Notes: generated by a model from the sequence alone, not told the origin. Shown: positions 27,251 to 36,291, numbered from the stretch's first letter. The stretch is 64,000 bases of DNA from LD21 sp963715785 (GCA_963715785.1 OY970276.1:496001-560000), one strand, 5' to 3'. A program made the numbers and translations.

Positions 27251-28174
27251 ATGGATGATATTATAAAAACAGAAAATATATCAAAGCATTACGGTGATGT
27301 GCATGCAGTCTCAGCTCTCTCTCTGAATGTCAGAAAAAGCGAAATATATGGCTTTCTGGGACTTAATGGCGCAGGGAAAACAACAACAATCAGGATGCTC
27401 CTTGGTATGATACGTCCCACTTCCGGGACAGCTTTCATTTATGGAAAAAAGGTCTACGCCGACAACCACGAGTTATGGAAAAATATAGGCTCGCTTGTTG
27501 AGATACCTTACTCCTATCCCAATCTTACTGTTCGCGAAAACCTCGATATAATCCGTCGTCTGCGTTTCATTCCGGATAAAAGTTCTATTGATAAAGTCAT
27601 TGATAAACTTCAGTTAGGCCCATATATAAACAGAAAAGCCAGGAATTTATCACTAGGAAACGCTCAACGCCTTGGACTTGCAAAAGCATTGATACATAAT
27701 CCTGAAATACTGATTCTGGATGAACCAACAAATGGGTTGGATCCTGCTGGAATTTATGAGATCAGGGAAATGTTAAGTGATCTGGCTACAAACCATGGCG
27801 TTACCATATTTATTTCAAGTCATATTCTTGGAGAAATATCAAGGTTCTCAACACGGATAGGCATTATTCATGAAGGGAAATTAATACAGGAAGTTGATAC
27901 GCAACAACTGGACAAACTTTGCAGGAAACGTCTGTTAGTAAATGCCAGGAACATACAATCAGCCCGTTCATTACTTATTCAAAGAGGTTATTCTTTATCA
28001 GAAATGAAAGATGGTATTCTGGAGATATCAGATGAAGATGCTGTAAAAAAGCCTGAAATAATTGCCACACTTATGGTAAATGAAGGTTGTCCTCCAACTT
28101 TGCTGCAGGTTGAAGAAGAAGATTTGGAATCGTATTTTCTAAGAACAATCGGAATAAACGGAGGTGTGAAATGA
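27251..28174 (+). CDS. ABC transporter ATP-binding protein (BcrA-like)
   Basis: 307 residues. Walker A is GLNGAGKTTT (about 37-46), the signature LSLGNAQRLGLA (about 133-144) is of the BcrA type in which SGGQ is altered, and Walker B is ILILDEPTNGLDPAG (about 153-167). About 80 residues follow the nucleotide-binding domain, as in the drug and bacitracin exporters. It overlaps the permease gene by four bases (ATGA), so the pair is coupled. Probably exports a hydrophobic compound or peptide under TetR control. Confidence 0.93.
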   Translation: MDDIIKTENISKHYGDVHAVSALSLNVRKSEIYGFLGLNGAGKTTTIRMLLGMIRPTSGTAFIYGKKVYADNHELWKNIGSLVEIPYSYPNLTVRENLDIIRRLRFIPDKSSIDKVIDKLQLGPYINRKARNLSLGNAQRLGLAKALIHNPEILILDEPTNGLDPAGIYEIREMLSDLATNHGVTIFISSHILGEISRFSTRIGIIHEGKLIQEVDTQQLDKLCRKRLLVNARNIQSARSLLIQRGYSLSEMKDGILEISDEDAVKKPEIIATLMVNEGCPPTLLQVEEEDLESYFLRTIGINGGVK

Positions 28175-28953
28175 AAGATATAAAAGTAACTCTGATAACT
28201 GAATTCATTAAACTTCGCAGGTCAAGAATCTTCTGGATAACCATAATTATTTTCATCATCATTCCGCTTATGATGGGTTTAATGATGTTTGTGGCAAAAA
28301 ATCCTGAAATGTCTGCAAAGATGGGTATGGTGGGAACCAAAGCGACATTATTCGGCCGGAACGACTGGTCGGGCTTTTTGGGATTGTTGATTCAATCGCT
28401 GGCATCTATAGGATATATTGGCTTTGGCTTTGTTACCAGCTGGATTTTTGGTCGTGAGTTTTCTGACCGCACTTTAAAGGATATACTTGCATTACCGGTC
28501 TCACGTTCTTCAATTGTCAGTTCCAAATTTATCATCATATTCTTCTGGTGTGCTTTACTAACCTTGATACTATACTCTGTTGGTCTTTTAATCGGGTGGG
28601 CTATTGGTATTCCGGGTTGGTCGACACAGGTCTTTTCCCAATTCACAGAAAAATTCTTCATAACTGCTTTTCTTACATTTCTGCTTTGCACTCCAGTTGC
28701 TTTCTTTGCCAGTTATGGAAGGGGGATAATAGCTCCCATAGGCTTTCTGATTCTTACATTGGTAATGGCCCAGTTTATAGGCCTGGTTGGTCTGGGACCC
28801 TATTTCCCATGGGCAATCCCCGGCGTTTATACTGCACCTCCCGGAACCGAAGGAATGCAACTAGTCTTTGGCAGTTACATTATCCTCGCGTTAACATGTG
28901 TTTGTGGATTTTTTGGAACTATAGCCTGGTGGCGTTATGCAGATCATCATTAA
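28171..28953 (+). CDS. ABC-2 type permease
   Basis: 260 residues with six hydrophobic helices, starting with a cytoplasmic amphipathic stretch (TLITEFIKLRRSRIFWITII) usual for ABC-2 permeases. The segment GREFSDRTLKDILALPVSRSSIVSSK, in part at about 97-122, is the coupling region known from BcrB/NatB-like permeases. Works with the ATPase just upstream. Export substrate unknown. Confidence 0.9.
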   Translation: MKDIKVTLITEFIKLRRSRIFWITIIIFIIIPLMMGLMMFVAKNPEMSAKMGMVGTKATLFGRNDWSGFLGLLIQSLASIGYIGFGFVTSWIFGREFSDRTLKDILALPVSRSSIVSSKFIIIFFWCALLTLILYSVGLLIGWAIGIPGWSTQVFSQFTEKFFITAFLTFLLCTPVAFFASYGRGIIAPIGFLILTLVMAQFIGLVGLGPYFPWAIPGVYTAPPGTEGMQLVFGSYIILALTCVCGFFGTIAWWRYADHH

Positions 28954-29006
28954 AAACTCGTATCTTAACTCTTGATTTATCTATTTCAAAACTAAAATTC
29001 AAACCA

Positions 29007-30608
29007 ATGTTTGAAACAAAAAGGAAGATAAAGCAAAGACTCATTAAATCTTTCGGGGAAATAAAGGATGACCCGTTCTATTTTGATTCCATTGAAAAAT
29101 ACTTCAGAAACAAGGACAATACAGGAGCTTTTCAAATTTTGTCTGATAAAACCTGTAATGATTTAGATTTTAATGAATTATTCAAGCTCCTCGACAGAAC
29201 TACCTCAAAAATAGGACAACAATTCCTATACAACACATTAAGAACTATTCCTTCAAACAGTGACAAATTCCCTGAACGGGAGAAACTCATTCAATTGATA
29301 ACAAATGATTCAGATCTGAGATTATATATCCAGCTTCAGTTAGACAAATTAACAAGAGAAAGCTCTTATTTCATAACAACATTATTTCAGGATGAATATG
29401 TTAAGAAGCCTAAATGGTTTTTTATAATTCCGGTTTTATCATTTTCAAGTCTGATGTCGATACTGCTAATACCATCTACTCCGCAATTCTTCGTTGTCTT
29501 ATTGGGAATAATGATTATTAATCTGGGTATTCATTACTGGAATAAACAAAACCTTCATGAATATCTTGGGACAATTCCTCATCTTCTGATATTAACACAG
29601 GTAGCCAAAAAGTTGTTAAAATGTAAAATACTGAAAGGAATAAATGAGGATGTCCCCCGATCAATAAGCAGTATTGAAAAGATCAGGAGTTACATGTCTT
29701 TTTTTAAGCTCGAGGTACAGGTTCAAACTGATATAGGGACTGCCTTTTTGACTTTTCTCGAATTATTTAAGGCATTATTTCTATTGGAACCTCTTCTTTT
29801 ATTTGGAGTTTTGAAGCAACTCGATACCAAAAGAAGAGAAATTGAAAATATTTTTTCTTTTGTCGGATATGTAGACTCTCTTGTCTCTATATCATCCTTA
29901 AGGCATGGACTTAAGTCTTTCTGCTTACCTCAGATAGAGAATAATCAAAAAGTTCTTGATGCAACAGAAATATATCATCCGCTGATTATTGACTGTGTAT
30001 CAAACTCAATCCGGGTTGATGGCAATTCAATTCTTTTAACCGGTTCTAATATGTCGGGGAAGACATCCTTTATCCGGACAATCGGGCTTAATATAATAAC
30101 CGGTCTAACGATAAACACATGCTTTGCCAGGCAGTTTTGTTTTTCCAGGTTGAAAATATTTTCAGCGATCAGATTAAGTGATAATTTAATGAATGATAAA
30201 AGCTACTATTTTGAGGAAGTGCTTACCATTAAAGAAATGATTGAAAATAGTCAGACCAAAGAATCTAATCTGTTTTTACTTGATGAGATCTTCAAAGGGA
30301 CGAATACTATTGAGCGTATATCGGCCGGAAGGGCAGTCTTATCATATCTGAATAATAAAAGCAATATTGTTTTTGTATCAACGCATGACATTGAATTAGC
30401 TGAACTGCTAAAGGACAACTATAACCTGTATCATTTCAGCGAGCAGGTGGAGAATAATACTGTAGATTTTGACTTCAAGCTTAAGGCGGGAAAATTAAAA
30501 AACAGAAATGCAATCAAGATCCTTGAGATTAATGATTATCCCGAGCAGATAATAACTGAAGCAATAGAATTATCGAAAGAACTGGACAAGATCTATGTTG
30601 TAAGTTGA
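29007..30608 (+). CDS. MutS-like ATPase (MutS C-terminal domain protein)
   Basis: About 533 residues from ATG 29007, far shorter than mismatch-repair MutS (about 850). Mismatch-recognition domains are missing. Residues about 60-330 resemble the core lever domain, including two hydrophobic helices near 130-175, and residues 345-533 form the MutS ATPase: TGSNMSGKTSFIRTIG (Walker A), LFLLDEIFKGTNTIERI (Walker B) and VSTHDIELA. Such membrane-associated MutS-like proteins are common in Bacteroidota and of unknown function. The longer frame from 28548 is a shadow over the permease gene. Confidence 0.88.
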   Translation: MFETKRKIKQRLIKSFGEIKDDPFYFDSIEKYFRNKDNTGAFQILSDKTCNDLDFNELFKLLDRTTSKIGQQFLYNTLRTIPSNSDKFPEREKLIQLITNDSDLRLYIQLQLDKLTRESSYFITTLFQDEYVKKPKWFFIIPVLSFSSLMSILLIPSTPQFFVVLLGIMIINLGIHYWNKQNLHEYLGTIPHLLILTQVAKKLLKCKILKGINEDVPRSISSIEKIRSYMSFFKLEVQVQTDIGTAFLTFLELFKALFLLEPLLLFGVLKQLDTKRREIENIFSFVGYVDSLVSISSLRHGLKSFCLPQIENNQKVLDATEIYHPLIIDCVSNSIRVDGNSILLTGSNMSGKTSFIRTIGLNIITGLTINTCFARQFCFSRLKIFSAIRLSDNLMNDKSYYFEEVLTIKEMIENSQTKESNLFLLDEIFKGTNTIERISAGRAVLSYLNNKSNIVFVSTHDIELAELLKDNYNLYHFSEQVENNTVDFDFKLKAGKLKNRNAIKILEINDYPEQIITEAIELSKELDKIYVVS

Positions 30609-30644
30609 GGTAAAGGCTAAGGTTAAGGTTAAGGTTAAGGTTAC
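30609..30644 (+). repeat. GGTTRA-type hexamer array (6 units)
   Basis: Six units (GGTAAA, GGCTAA, GGTTAA x3, GGTTAC) begin on the base after the MutS-like stop codon. Confidence 0.88.
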
Positions 30645-30985
30645 GCTTTAACGCCTTTGCACCTTTTCGCCGTTGCCCCGTTGCACCGTTGAACCTTTTT
30701 TCAAGTAACAAATCCCCCTACATTCCTATTAATCATATTATTTGATCATCGAAACCTATTCAGGTCGAAAATATACAAAACTGTATTACTGCATCTTGCA
30801 GCCTTGTTAGCCTATTTCCCCCATGTGACTGACCCAGCGAAAGCATAAAAAAACTGAAAGGTACTGTGCTGAAGTAAAGATGTTCTCAATCTCAACCTTA
30901 ACCTCAGCCTTAACCTCAACTTTATTAAGGTAAGAATGACCACAAGACCGCACGACTTCAAGACCGCAGAAATATCCTAAATCGC
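30645..30985. other. Intergenic module with facing hexamer arrays and CAAGACCGCA tract
   Basis: About 340 bases without a gene. After GCCTTTGCACC-type words (30649-30695) comes non-repetitive sequence, then a reverse array at 30893-30922 (TCAACC, TTAACC, TCAGCC, TTAACC, TCAACT), and an irregular tract at 30938-30969 (CACAAGACCGCACGACTTCA and GACCGCAG). The forward array after the upstream gene and this reverse array could pair in RNA or single-stranded DNA. Confidence 0.7.
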
Positions 30986-32116
30986 GTGAAAAAGCTTCTC
31001 TGTTTACTTCTTATGAACCTGTTTACCGGTTGCACCTATTTCAGCATGCTGGTTCATCAATCGCCAAATGCAGATGATATGAAGATCTTCTCCAATCGAT
31101 CAATATCACATGGCAGCCACCCTTACCATTTCAATTACTCGAATAAGTATTTGCCTTACCTCGATACAGTTAAGCTATATAATCCTTACACAAAACAGGA
31201 ATCAACATTAGATACGCTTCTATCTCAGGATAAGACCAGTGCCTTCATTATTTACATTAACAACCAGATTGTCTGTGAGAAATATTTCAGAGACAGAACA
31301 GAATCGGAAGTTTCATGTGTGTTTTCTGTTTCAAAATCAGTTTTATCAGCGCTGACCGGTATAGCTATTTCTAGTGGCTATATTCACTCTATCGATCAAA
31401 GGATAACAGATTTTATACCTGAATTGAAAGGGAACCCAAACTTTAACCGGATAACAATAAAGCAATTATTGCAAATGTCTTCTGGCCTTAACTGGAGAAA
31501 AAATAAAACATTCGACGACGATGGAAAATTTTATTACACTCGCAACATACGAAGGCTCATAGTCCGCCACAAACTGAACAAGGCTCCCGGTTCCAATTGG
31601 GAATATAAAAATATCGATGCTGAGTTATTGGCCTGGGTTATTGAAAATGCTACCAGGTCCACTATTTCTGACTTAGTCCAAAAGTATCTCTGGGAGCCAA
31701 TGGGTGCAGAATATGATGCATCCTGGAGCCTTGACAAAAAGGATGGCGTTGAGAAGGCAAGCAGTTCCCTGAATGCCTGTGCCCGGGATCTGCTGAAGTT
31801 TGGTTGTATTTATCTGAATAACGGCAAATTTAACAACAGTCAGATAGTGCCGCAAAGCTGGATAGCCAATATCTTTGATATTCCGTTATCTCCAAATCAG
31901 CAAACCTCTTTAAAGCATAATTTCTTATGGTGGCTTCCGAATGCTGGCGCTGACAGAGAAATTGTGGCCGATGGTTATTTAGGTCAGAGAATTACTATTA
32001 ACCCCAGGTACAATATCGTAATTGTAAAACTATCGGAAGCTAATTCGATTGCTAATCTTGATAAAGTTCTTTTGTATATTGCAAATAGCGAAGCCCGGGG
32101 ATACGATAAGCGATAA
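30986..32116 (+). CDS. Serine hydrolase, class C beta-lactamase fold (lipoprotein)
   Basis: 376 residues, starting at GTG 30986 with AAA AAG next. A lipoprotein signal ends in TGC (Cys near 16). The catalytic S-x-x-K is SVSKSVLSAL (about 112-121), the tyrosine motif is near WEYKNIDAE (about 210), and a late GQRITINP replaces the KTG-like strand. Such proteins are esterases, D-aminopeptidases or penicillin-binding-like enzymes; true beta-lactamase activity is not implied. It is bordered on both sides by repeat-rich gaps. Confidence 0.85.
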   Translation: MKKLLCLLLMNLFTGCTYFSMLVHQSPNADDMKIFSNRSISHGSHPYHFNYSNKYLPYLDTVKLYNPYTKQESTLDTLLSQDKTSAFIIYINNQIVCEKYFRDRTESEVSCVFSVSKSVLSALTGIAISSGYIHSIDQRITDFIPELKGNPNFNRITIKQLLQMSSGLNWRKNKTFDDDGKFYYTRNIRRLIVRHKLNKAPGSNWEYKNIDAELLAWVIENATRSTISDLVQKYLWEPMGAEYDASWSLDKKDGVEKASSSLNACARDLLKFGCIYLNNGKFNNSQIVPQSWIANIFDIPLSPNQQTSLKHNFLWWLPNAGADREIVADGYLGQRITINPRYNIVIVKLSEANSIANLDKVLLYIANSEARGYDKR

Positions 32117-32435
32117 ATGAGGTTGAGGTAAAGGTTGAGGTAAAGGCAGAGGTAAAGGCTGAGGCTGAAGTTAAGATGTTCTCAACCTCAACCGTGTTAA
32201 AGATGTAATTAAAAAAAGGCTTAAAAATAACGGTTACTGAGGTGCGCGGCATGCGGTTTGTGGCCCACGGCAGGTTGGTTGTGTGCTCTGTGATCTCTGT
32301 GCTTCTCTGGCTTTCCTCCGTGTAAGTTCTTTTCACTTTTAACTTTTTACTTTTTACTTTTCACTTTTTTATTGCTTTCTTCTCACACCTCTTCTTGAAT
32401 TAATAAATCTCTTAAATAGAAATAGCAGATCGATT
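32117..32435. other. Repeat-rich intergenic region
   Basis: It holds a 9-unit hexamer array at 32121-32174 (GGTTGA, GGTAAA, GGCAGA, GGCTGA, AGTTAA), a short reverse array at 32182-32193 (TCAACC twice) able to pair with it, CTCTGTG-type text at 32285-32330, and CTTTTTACTTTTTAC tracts at 32333-32370. The phrase AAGATGTTCTCAA that links forward and reverse arrays here (near 32173) also occurs at 30878-30890. No gene is seen. Confidence 0.75.
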
Positions 32436-32438
32436 ATA

Positions 32439-32493
32439 TTAACACTTATTTAACTTACATTTGGTGTTAATTAAAATAATTTAATTATCTTTG
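32439..32493 (+). promoter_or_regulatory. Promoter and operator of the HigBA-like module
   Basis: TATCTTTG at 32486-32493 is a good -7 box; TTTG at 32460-32463 lies 22 bases before it. A 7-bp inverted repeat TTAACAC (32439-32445)/GTGTTAA (32464-32470) overlaps the upstream box and is a likely autoregulation site. The toxin GTG follows three bases after the -7 box, so the mRNA is nearly leaderless. Confidence 0.6.
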
Positions 32494-32495
32494 CG

Positions 32496-32828
32496 GTGGA
32501 ATTAACATTTGGAAGTAACAAACTAGAAAAACTGGCTAACGATTACAGGAAGTGTCAAAAAGAATTGGGTCAAATCAGGGCTAAACTATACAACAAACGC
32601 TTACTTGACTTACATAATGCCGAAACACTTGAAGATGTTAGAAACCTGCCGGGACGTTATCATGAACTCACCGGTGATCGTAAAGGTCAATGGGCATGTG
32701 ATCTTGACCAACCTCACCGACTCGTTTTTGAACCTCATGAAAATCCTATCCCTACAGATAGTTCAGGTAAATACATCTGGCTTGAAATAAAAGGAGTAGA
32801 AATACTCGAAATTACAGACTATCACTAA
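32496..32828 (+). CDS. higB: HigB-type toxin (RelE/ParE superfamily)
   Basis: 110 residues from GTG 32496. The pattern LEDVRNLPGRYHELTGDRKGQWACDLDQPHRLVFEP, seen here in parts from residue 46 on, is that of HigB/plasmid-maintenance killer proteins, ribosome-dependent mRNA interferases. It is followed 16 bases later by a HigA-like antitoxin, giving the toxin-first order typical of hig modules. The basic residues and the Arg in HRLVF expected for catalysis are kept. Confidence 0.88.
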   Translation: MELTFGSNKLEKLANDYRKCQKELGQIRAKLYNKRLLDLHNAETLEDVRNLPGRYHELTGDRKGQWACDLDQPHRLVFEPHENPIPTDSSGKYIWLEIKGVEILEITDYH

Positions 32829-32844
32829 AGTAAATTACAAGACA

Positions 32845-33933
32845 ATGGCAAAGCAAAATCAATATTTTCCTCAAATAGCTTTTCACCCAGGTGATACCCT
32901 CACCGAAAAACTTGATGAACTGGAGATGGGTCCAAAAGAGTTCGCTCTTCGTACTGGCAAACCAGAAAAGACAATAATTGCCATAATGAAAGAGAAAAGT
33001 TCAATCACACCTGAAATGGCAGTTCAGTTTGAGAATGTGCTTAAGATACCTGCGCATTTTTGGTTAAATATTCAAAGGAATTATGATGAATATATTGCCC
33101 GGGAAGAAAGAAAAGAGTTACTGTCACTATCAACCAGTTGGGCAAAAAAGTTTCCTCTACCAGAAATGATAAAGAAAGGTTGGCTAATGCAAAATTCAAC
33201 CTTAGAAGAGAAAACAGCCGATTTATTAGCATTTTTTAGTATCAGTAGTCATACTGCCTGGGAAGATTATTATTTAAAACAGCAACTTAAGGTTGCATTT
33301 AGAATTTCTCTGGCTCATACTAAAGAGCCATATGCAATTTCTGCCTGGTTACGTAAAGGCGACCTTCAAGCTACAGAATTATCTTCCAAAGATTACAGTG
33401 ATAAAAACTTTAAAGAGGTATTACCTGAAATCAAAACAATTATGTCAAAACATCCTACCGGTTTTTTCAAAAAATTACAGTCACATTGTTTGGAGGCCGG
33501 TGTTAAAGTTGTTTATACTCCATGCCTGCCAAAAGCCCCTATCGTTGGTTCAACAAGATGGTTAAACGATACACCTCTAATCCAGTTATCAGGTAGATAT
33601 AATCGCAATGATAGTTTTTGGTTTACCTTTTTTCATGAAGCAGGGCATATTTTATTACACGGGAAAAAAGACATTTTCTTAGAGAAAATTGATTATTCAG
33701 ATTTTGATAAAAATAAGGAAAAAGAGGCTGATAATTTTGCCATCAAATGGACACTTACAAAAGAAGAAGAGCAAGAAATTATTGATTCTGCGCCTTTGAC
33801 GGAATACAATATAAAATCTTTTGCCAGGAAATTTAATACAAATCCTGCAATAATCATTGGTCGATTACAACATGATAAACTAATTTCTTATGGCTTAGGA
33901 AGAAAATTCTTCAAACCTGTAGAATTTAATTAA
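32845..33933 (+). CDS. HigA-type antitoxin fused to an ImmA/IrrE metallopeptidase
   Basis: 362 residues, about three times the length of a plain HigA. The N-terminal helix-turn-helix (about 10-75, HPGDTLTEKLDELEMGPKEF then PEKTIIAIM) is HigA-like. The C-terminal half (about 200-310) is an ImmA/IrrE zinc peptidase with HEAGHILLHG (HExxH) and a downstream EKEADNFA glutamate. ImmA peptidases cleave regulators after a stress signal, so the fusion suggests an antitoxin that can be controlled by, or perform, proteolysis. It makes a two-gene module with the upstream toxin. Confidence 0.88.
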   Translation: MAKQNQYFPQIAFHPGDTLTEKLDELEMGPKEFALRTGKPEKTIIAIMKEKSSITPEMAVQFENVLKIPAHFWLNIQRNYDEYIAREERKELLSLSTSWAKKFPLPEMIKKGWLMQNSTLEEKTADLLAFFSISSHTAWEDYYLKQQLKVAFRISLAHTKEPYAISAWLRKGDLQATELSSKDYSDKNFKEVLPEIKTIMSKHPTGFFKKLQSHCLEAGVKVVYTPCLPKAPIVGSTRWLNDTPLIQLSGRYNRNDSFWFTFFHEAGHILLHGKKDIFLEKIDYSDFDKNKEKEADNFAIKWTLTKEEEQEIIDSAPLTEYNIKSFARKFNTNPAIIIGRLQHDKLISYGLGRKFFKPVEFN

Positions 33934-34180
33934 AATCCATGCCTGAAATTGAAATCATTGAAATTGGTATAAGCACATTAGCAATTCGCTCAAATCCTAC
34001 CTGCCACATGCAACCTTAGAGCCGTTAGGCCCTTACGCCGTTAAAAGGAACTGTCATTGACGACAAATTTGGATGTCTTATCCGTGTACTCCGTGCCCTC
34101 CGTGTTTAAAAAAAACTGATTACAAATTACCGATTACCGTTTCTTTCCTCACCCCTCACTCCTGACACCTCACCCCTTAC
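33934..34180. other. Intergenic region with low-complexity tracts
   Basis: It contains a lone GCCGTTAGGC (34021-34030), CCGTGTACTCCGTGCCCTCC at 34082-34101, and a CTCACTCC tract (34148-34178) next to the following start codon. No gene is seen. Confidence 0.5.
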
Positions 34181-34885
34181 ATGAAAAGCTGGTTAACATC
34201 AAGCGGGCAAAAGATTACCCAGGTCCTCCACGGCCGCAGCAACGTCTTCCTCCTGACCAACGGCCAGTCCAATATCCTTATCGACACCAGTCCGGGATTT
34301 ATGTGGGAAACCCTGCAGAAGAGACTGGACAGGCTCGGGATTGATCATATTGATTTGCTGATCCTCACACACTCTCATTTCGATCATGCAGCCAATGCAG
34401 CCAGGATAAAAGAAAAATATAAAGCCCGGATTATTATTCACCGGTCAGAAGCACAGTGCCTGGCCATAGGTGATAATATCCTCCCCACCGGGACAAATCC
34501 CTTCTCAAAACTTCTAGTCAGGGTTTTTGCAAAACAATTTGAATCATTTGCCCGGTATCAACCCTGCAGCTGTGACCTTACAGTTGATGAGATCTTTGAT
34601 CTCTCAGGCTATGGATTCAATGCTTACCTGATCCATACTCCGGGACATACTCAAGGCTCGATCAGTTTAATAATTGATGATGAGAAAGCCCTTGTTGGAG
34701 ATACTATGTTTGGTGTATTCCCATGGACCGTCTTCCCTCCTTTTGCTAATGATGAAAGTCTGATGGTGAATAGCTGGGAAAAACTGCTTAAAACAAAATG
34801 CAAAGTATTTATTCCCTCGCATGGATCGGCAAATAACAGATGGCTTGTAGAAAAAGATTTTAAGAAGAGAAGTAAGACAAATTAA
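34181..34885 (+). CDS. MBL-fold metallo-hydrolase
   Basis: 234 residues. The metal-binding THSHFDHA (about 67-74) gives the HxHxDH motif. HTPGHTQGSI (about 151-160), GDTMFG (Asp near 172) and PSHG (about 208-211) supply the other ligands, so a two-metal site is expected. The arrangement is that of glyoxalase II-like or quorum-lactonase-like small hydrolases; substrate unknown. It is the last gene before the cassette-like region. Confidence 0.88.
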   Translation: MKSWLTSSGQKITQVLHGRSNVFLLTNGQSNILIDTSPGFMWETLQKRLDRLGIDHIDLLILTHSHFDHAANAARIKEKYKARIIIHRSEAQCLAIGDNILPTGTNPFSKLLVRVFAKQFESFARYQPCSCDLTVDEIFDLSGYGFNAYLIHTPGHTQGSISLIIDDEKALVGDTMFGVFPWTVFPPFANDESLMVNSWEKLLKTKCKVFIPSHGSANNRWLVEKDFKKRSKTN

Positions 34886-35000
34886 TTTATTCAATAATCA
34901 AAATCTCTGAAGCATATGAGATATAATTGCTTTTTATAATGCTATAGAAGAGTTATGGTTAATTCCCACTAACTGAGATAGTTCCGTAGACTTCTAAAGA

Positions 35001-35087
35001 TAACGGCATATATGCACCGAGACAATTATCTGATCTTTCATAATACACTGTTTATAATCTGATTAACTATTTGAAGATTTGCCGTTA
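35001..35087 (+). repeat. attC-like element, short form (element 1)
   Basis: TAACGGCA (35001-35008) and TGCCGTTA (35080-35087) form a perfect terminal inverted repeat with TAAC/GTTA at the ends, 87 bases apart, within attC size. It holds ACCGAGACAATT, a word repeated through the larger elements downstream. No gene is associated with it in the window. Confidence 0.45.
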
Positions 35088-35140
35088 TACAGAATTCTCT
35101 GACCCTGTGCACATTAGATAATTCATTAAAGAACTAACCA

Positions 35141-35289
35141 TAACAAAATAAGCAAGTTCGTCTTACCAAGACAATACCAACCCATCTACCGAGATTGGTT
35201 AAATTGATAAAATCTTTTTGTCAAGACCCCCACTACTCATCTAACTATGCTAGCAAAAAACACATAAATAATTGGTACGAATTTTGTTA
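35141..35289 (+). repeat. attC-like element, short form (element 2)
   Basis: TAACAAAAT (35141-35149) and ATTTTGTTA (35281-35289) are perfectly complementary 9-base ends. Inside are CCAAGACA, CCGAGAT and TCAAGACC words shared with the longer elements. The phrase AAAGAACTAACCATAAC just at its left end recurs exactly at the left end of element 3 (near 35874-35890), bracketing the lipoprotein gene. Confidence 0.5.
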
Positions 35290-35311
35290 ACTATCTTTAC
35301 ACCTAATACAT

Positions 35312-35848
35312 ATGAATATGAAAAAAACAGCTCTATTAATATTTTCAGCTTTGATTATTTTGATTATAATATCATGCAAAAAACACGATGATGACAACAA
35401 GTTTGATATTGGAAAAGGATTTGAGTTTTACCTGACTGTAACGCCATATTCTCATAATTTGTACAAGGATTACAGTACAGTGGATTTTGATACAATATTA
35501 TTGTCCGATAAACCAATCCTTCGATATAATGATTTAATAAAATATGATACCATTACACATAAACTGACTCTTGGGATTTCTCATGATTCCTTAAAGATTG
35601 GTGATGCTGGAGTGTATGGTAGGATGTTTGTTGTTACTATTGATAAAAAACCAATCTATTGTGGATTTAAGTGGCCTATTATTTCTTCGATACCTTGCAA
35701 TTGGGTTTATGTTGAGGACCCTTATCAAGCTTTAGACAATTTAAGTGATAATGAGATAATTATCAGTTTTGTGTCAGAACACTATATTGACCCCAGACTT
35801 GATAAGAGAATAGTTGACAGATTAAAAATTGACGGAAAGATAGAATAA
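35312..35848 (+). CDS. Small lipoprotein of unknown function (cassette gene)
   Basis: 178 residues. Lipoprotein signal: a hydrophobic stretch (about 5-20) ending in IISCKK, with Cys at 21. The mature part is rich in Asp and Tyr (KHDDDNKFD) and has no motif I recognise. It is set between attC-like elements 2 and 3, and starts 23 bases after the GTTA end of element 2, so it looks like the first gene cassette of the array. The AT-rich composition is like the other cassette genes. Confidence 0.7.
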   Translation: MNMKKTALLIFSALIILIIISCKKHDDDNKFDIGKGFEFYLTVTPYSHNLYKDYSTVDFDTILLSDKPILRYNDLIKYDTITHKLTLGISHDSLKIGDAGVYGRMFVVTIDKKPIYCGFKWPIISSIPCNWVYVEDPYQALDNLSDNEIIISFVSEHYIDPRLDKRIVDRLKIDGKIE

Positions 35849-35886
35849 TGCACATTCACTAACACGATCTAAAAAAGAACTAACCA

Positions 35887-36177
35887 TAACACGGACGGTT
35901 TAATTAATTGCCTTTTGCAACCCGGACTATTTTATCATCGCATTCAAAGGTCTATGGGAGAAGAATTTAATCTGCTTATTAAACCTTGTGCTACCCGGAC
36001 TAATCCTGCTACCGAGACAAAGTCAATAGGGTTGCAAGCCGACGCACAGGTGTCATGGTTTTTGCTGTAACCTGACAATTTTATCGTGACACCGAACTTT
36101 CGTCCGTCAATCGGGACTGTACAAAAACTCATGCCACCGCGACACAGACGGCAACTAATTAAACCGCCGGGCCGTTA
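35887..36177 (+). repeat. attC-like element 3 (291 bases)
   Basis: Starts TAACACGGACGG and ends CGCCGGGCCGTTA, followed by GGT (GTTAGGT fits the GTTRRRY core). GGTTTAATTA (35897-35906) pairs with TAATTAAACC (36156-36165). A core from 36004 (TCCTGCTACCGAGACAAAGT ... CATGGTTTTTGC) is shared with elements 4, 5, 8 and 9. Confidence 0.65.
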
Positions 36178-36291
36178 GGTTTAAGGTATTGCACGACAAC
36201 AGGTCCAAGACGGCTACACCAGTGACTGAACATAAACGTGTAAGCCATGTTTCTATGGAGTCATTCGATAGCTTGATCACATAATAAAATT

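Noticed and set aside
28548..29006. N-terminal extension of the MutS-like protein
   Set aside because: This part of the frame overlaps the permease gene in another frame and reads as unlikely Cys/Trp-rich protein. The ATG at 29007 gives the family-like start.
30986..32116. Beta-lactamase conferring resistance
   Set aside because: The S-x-x-K and fold are those of a wide serine-hydrolase family, and the other lactamase motifs are not typical.
22428..32193. Hexamer arrays as a possible CRISPR or telomere-like array
   Set aside because: There are no repeat-spacer units of CRISPR size and no cas genes. The arrays are short and internal, so telomere function is not supported.
34021..34030. GCCGTTAGGC as a further attC right end
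   Set aside because: It fits the core sequence, but no complementary left arm or TAAC end lies in a proper place before it.
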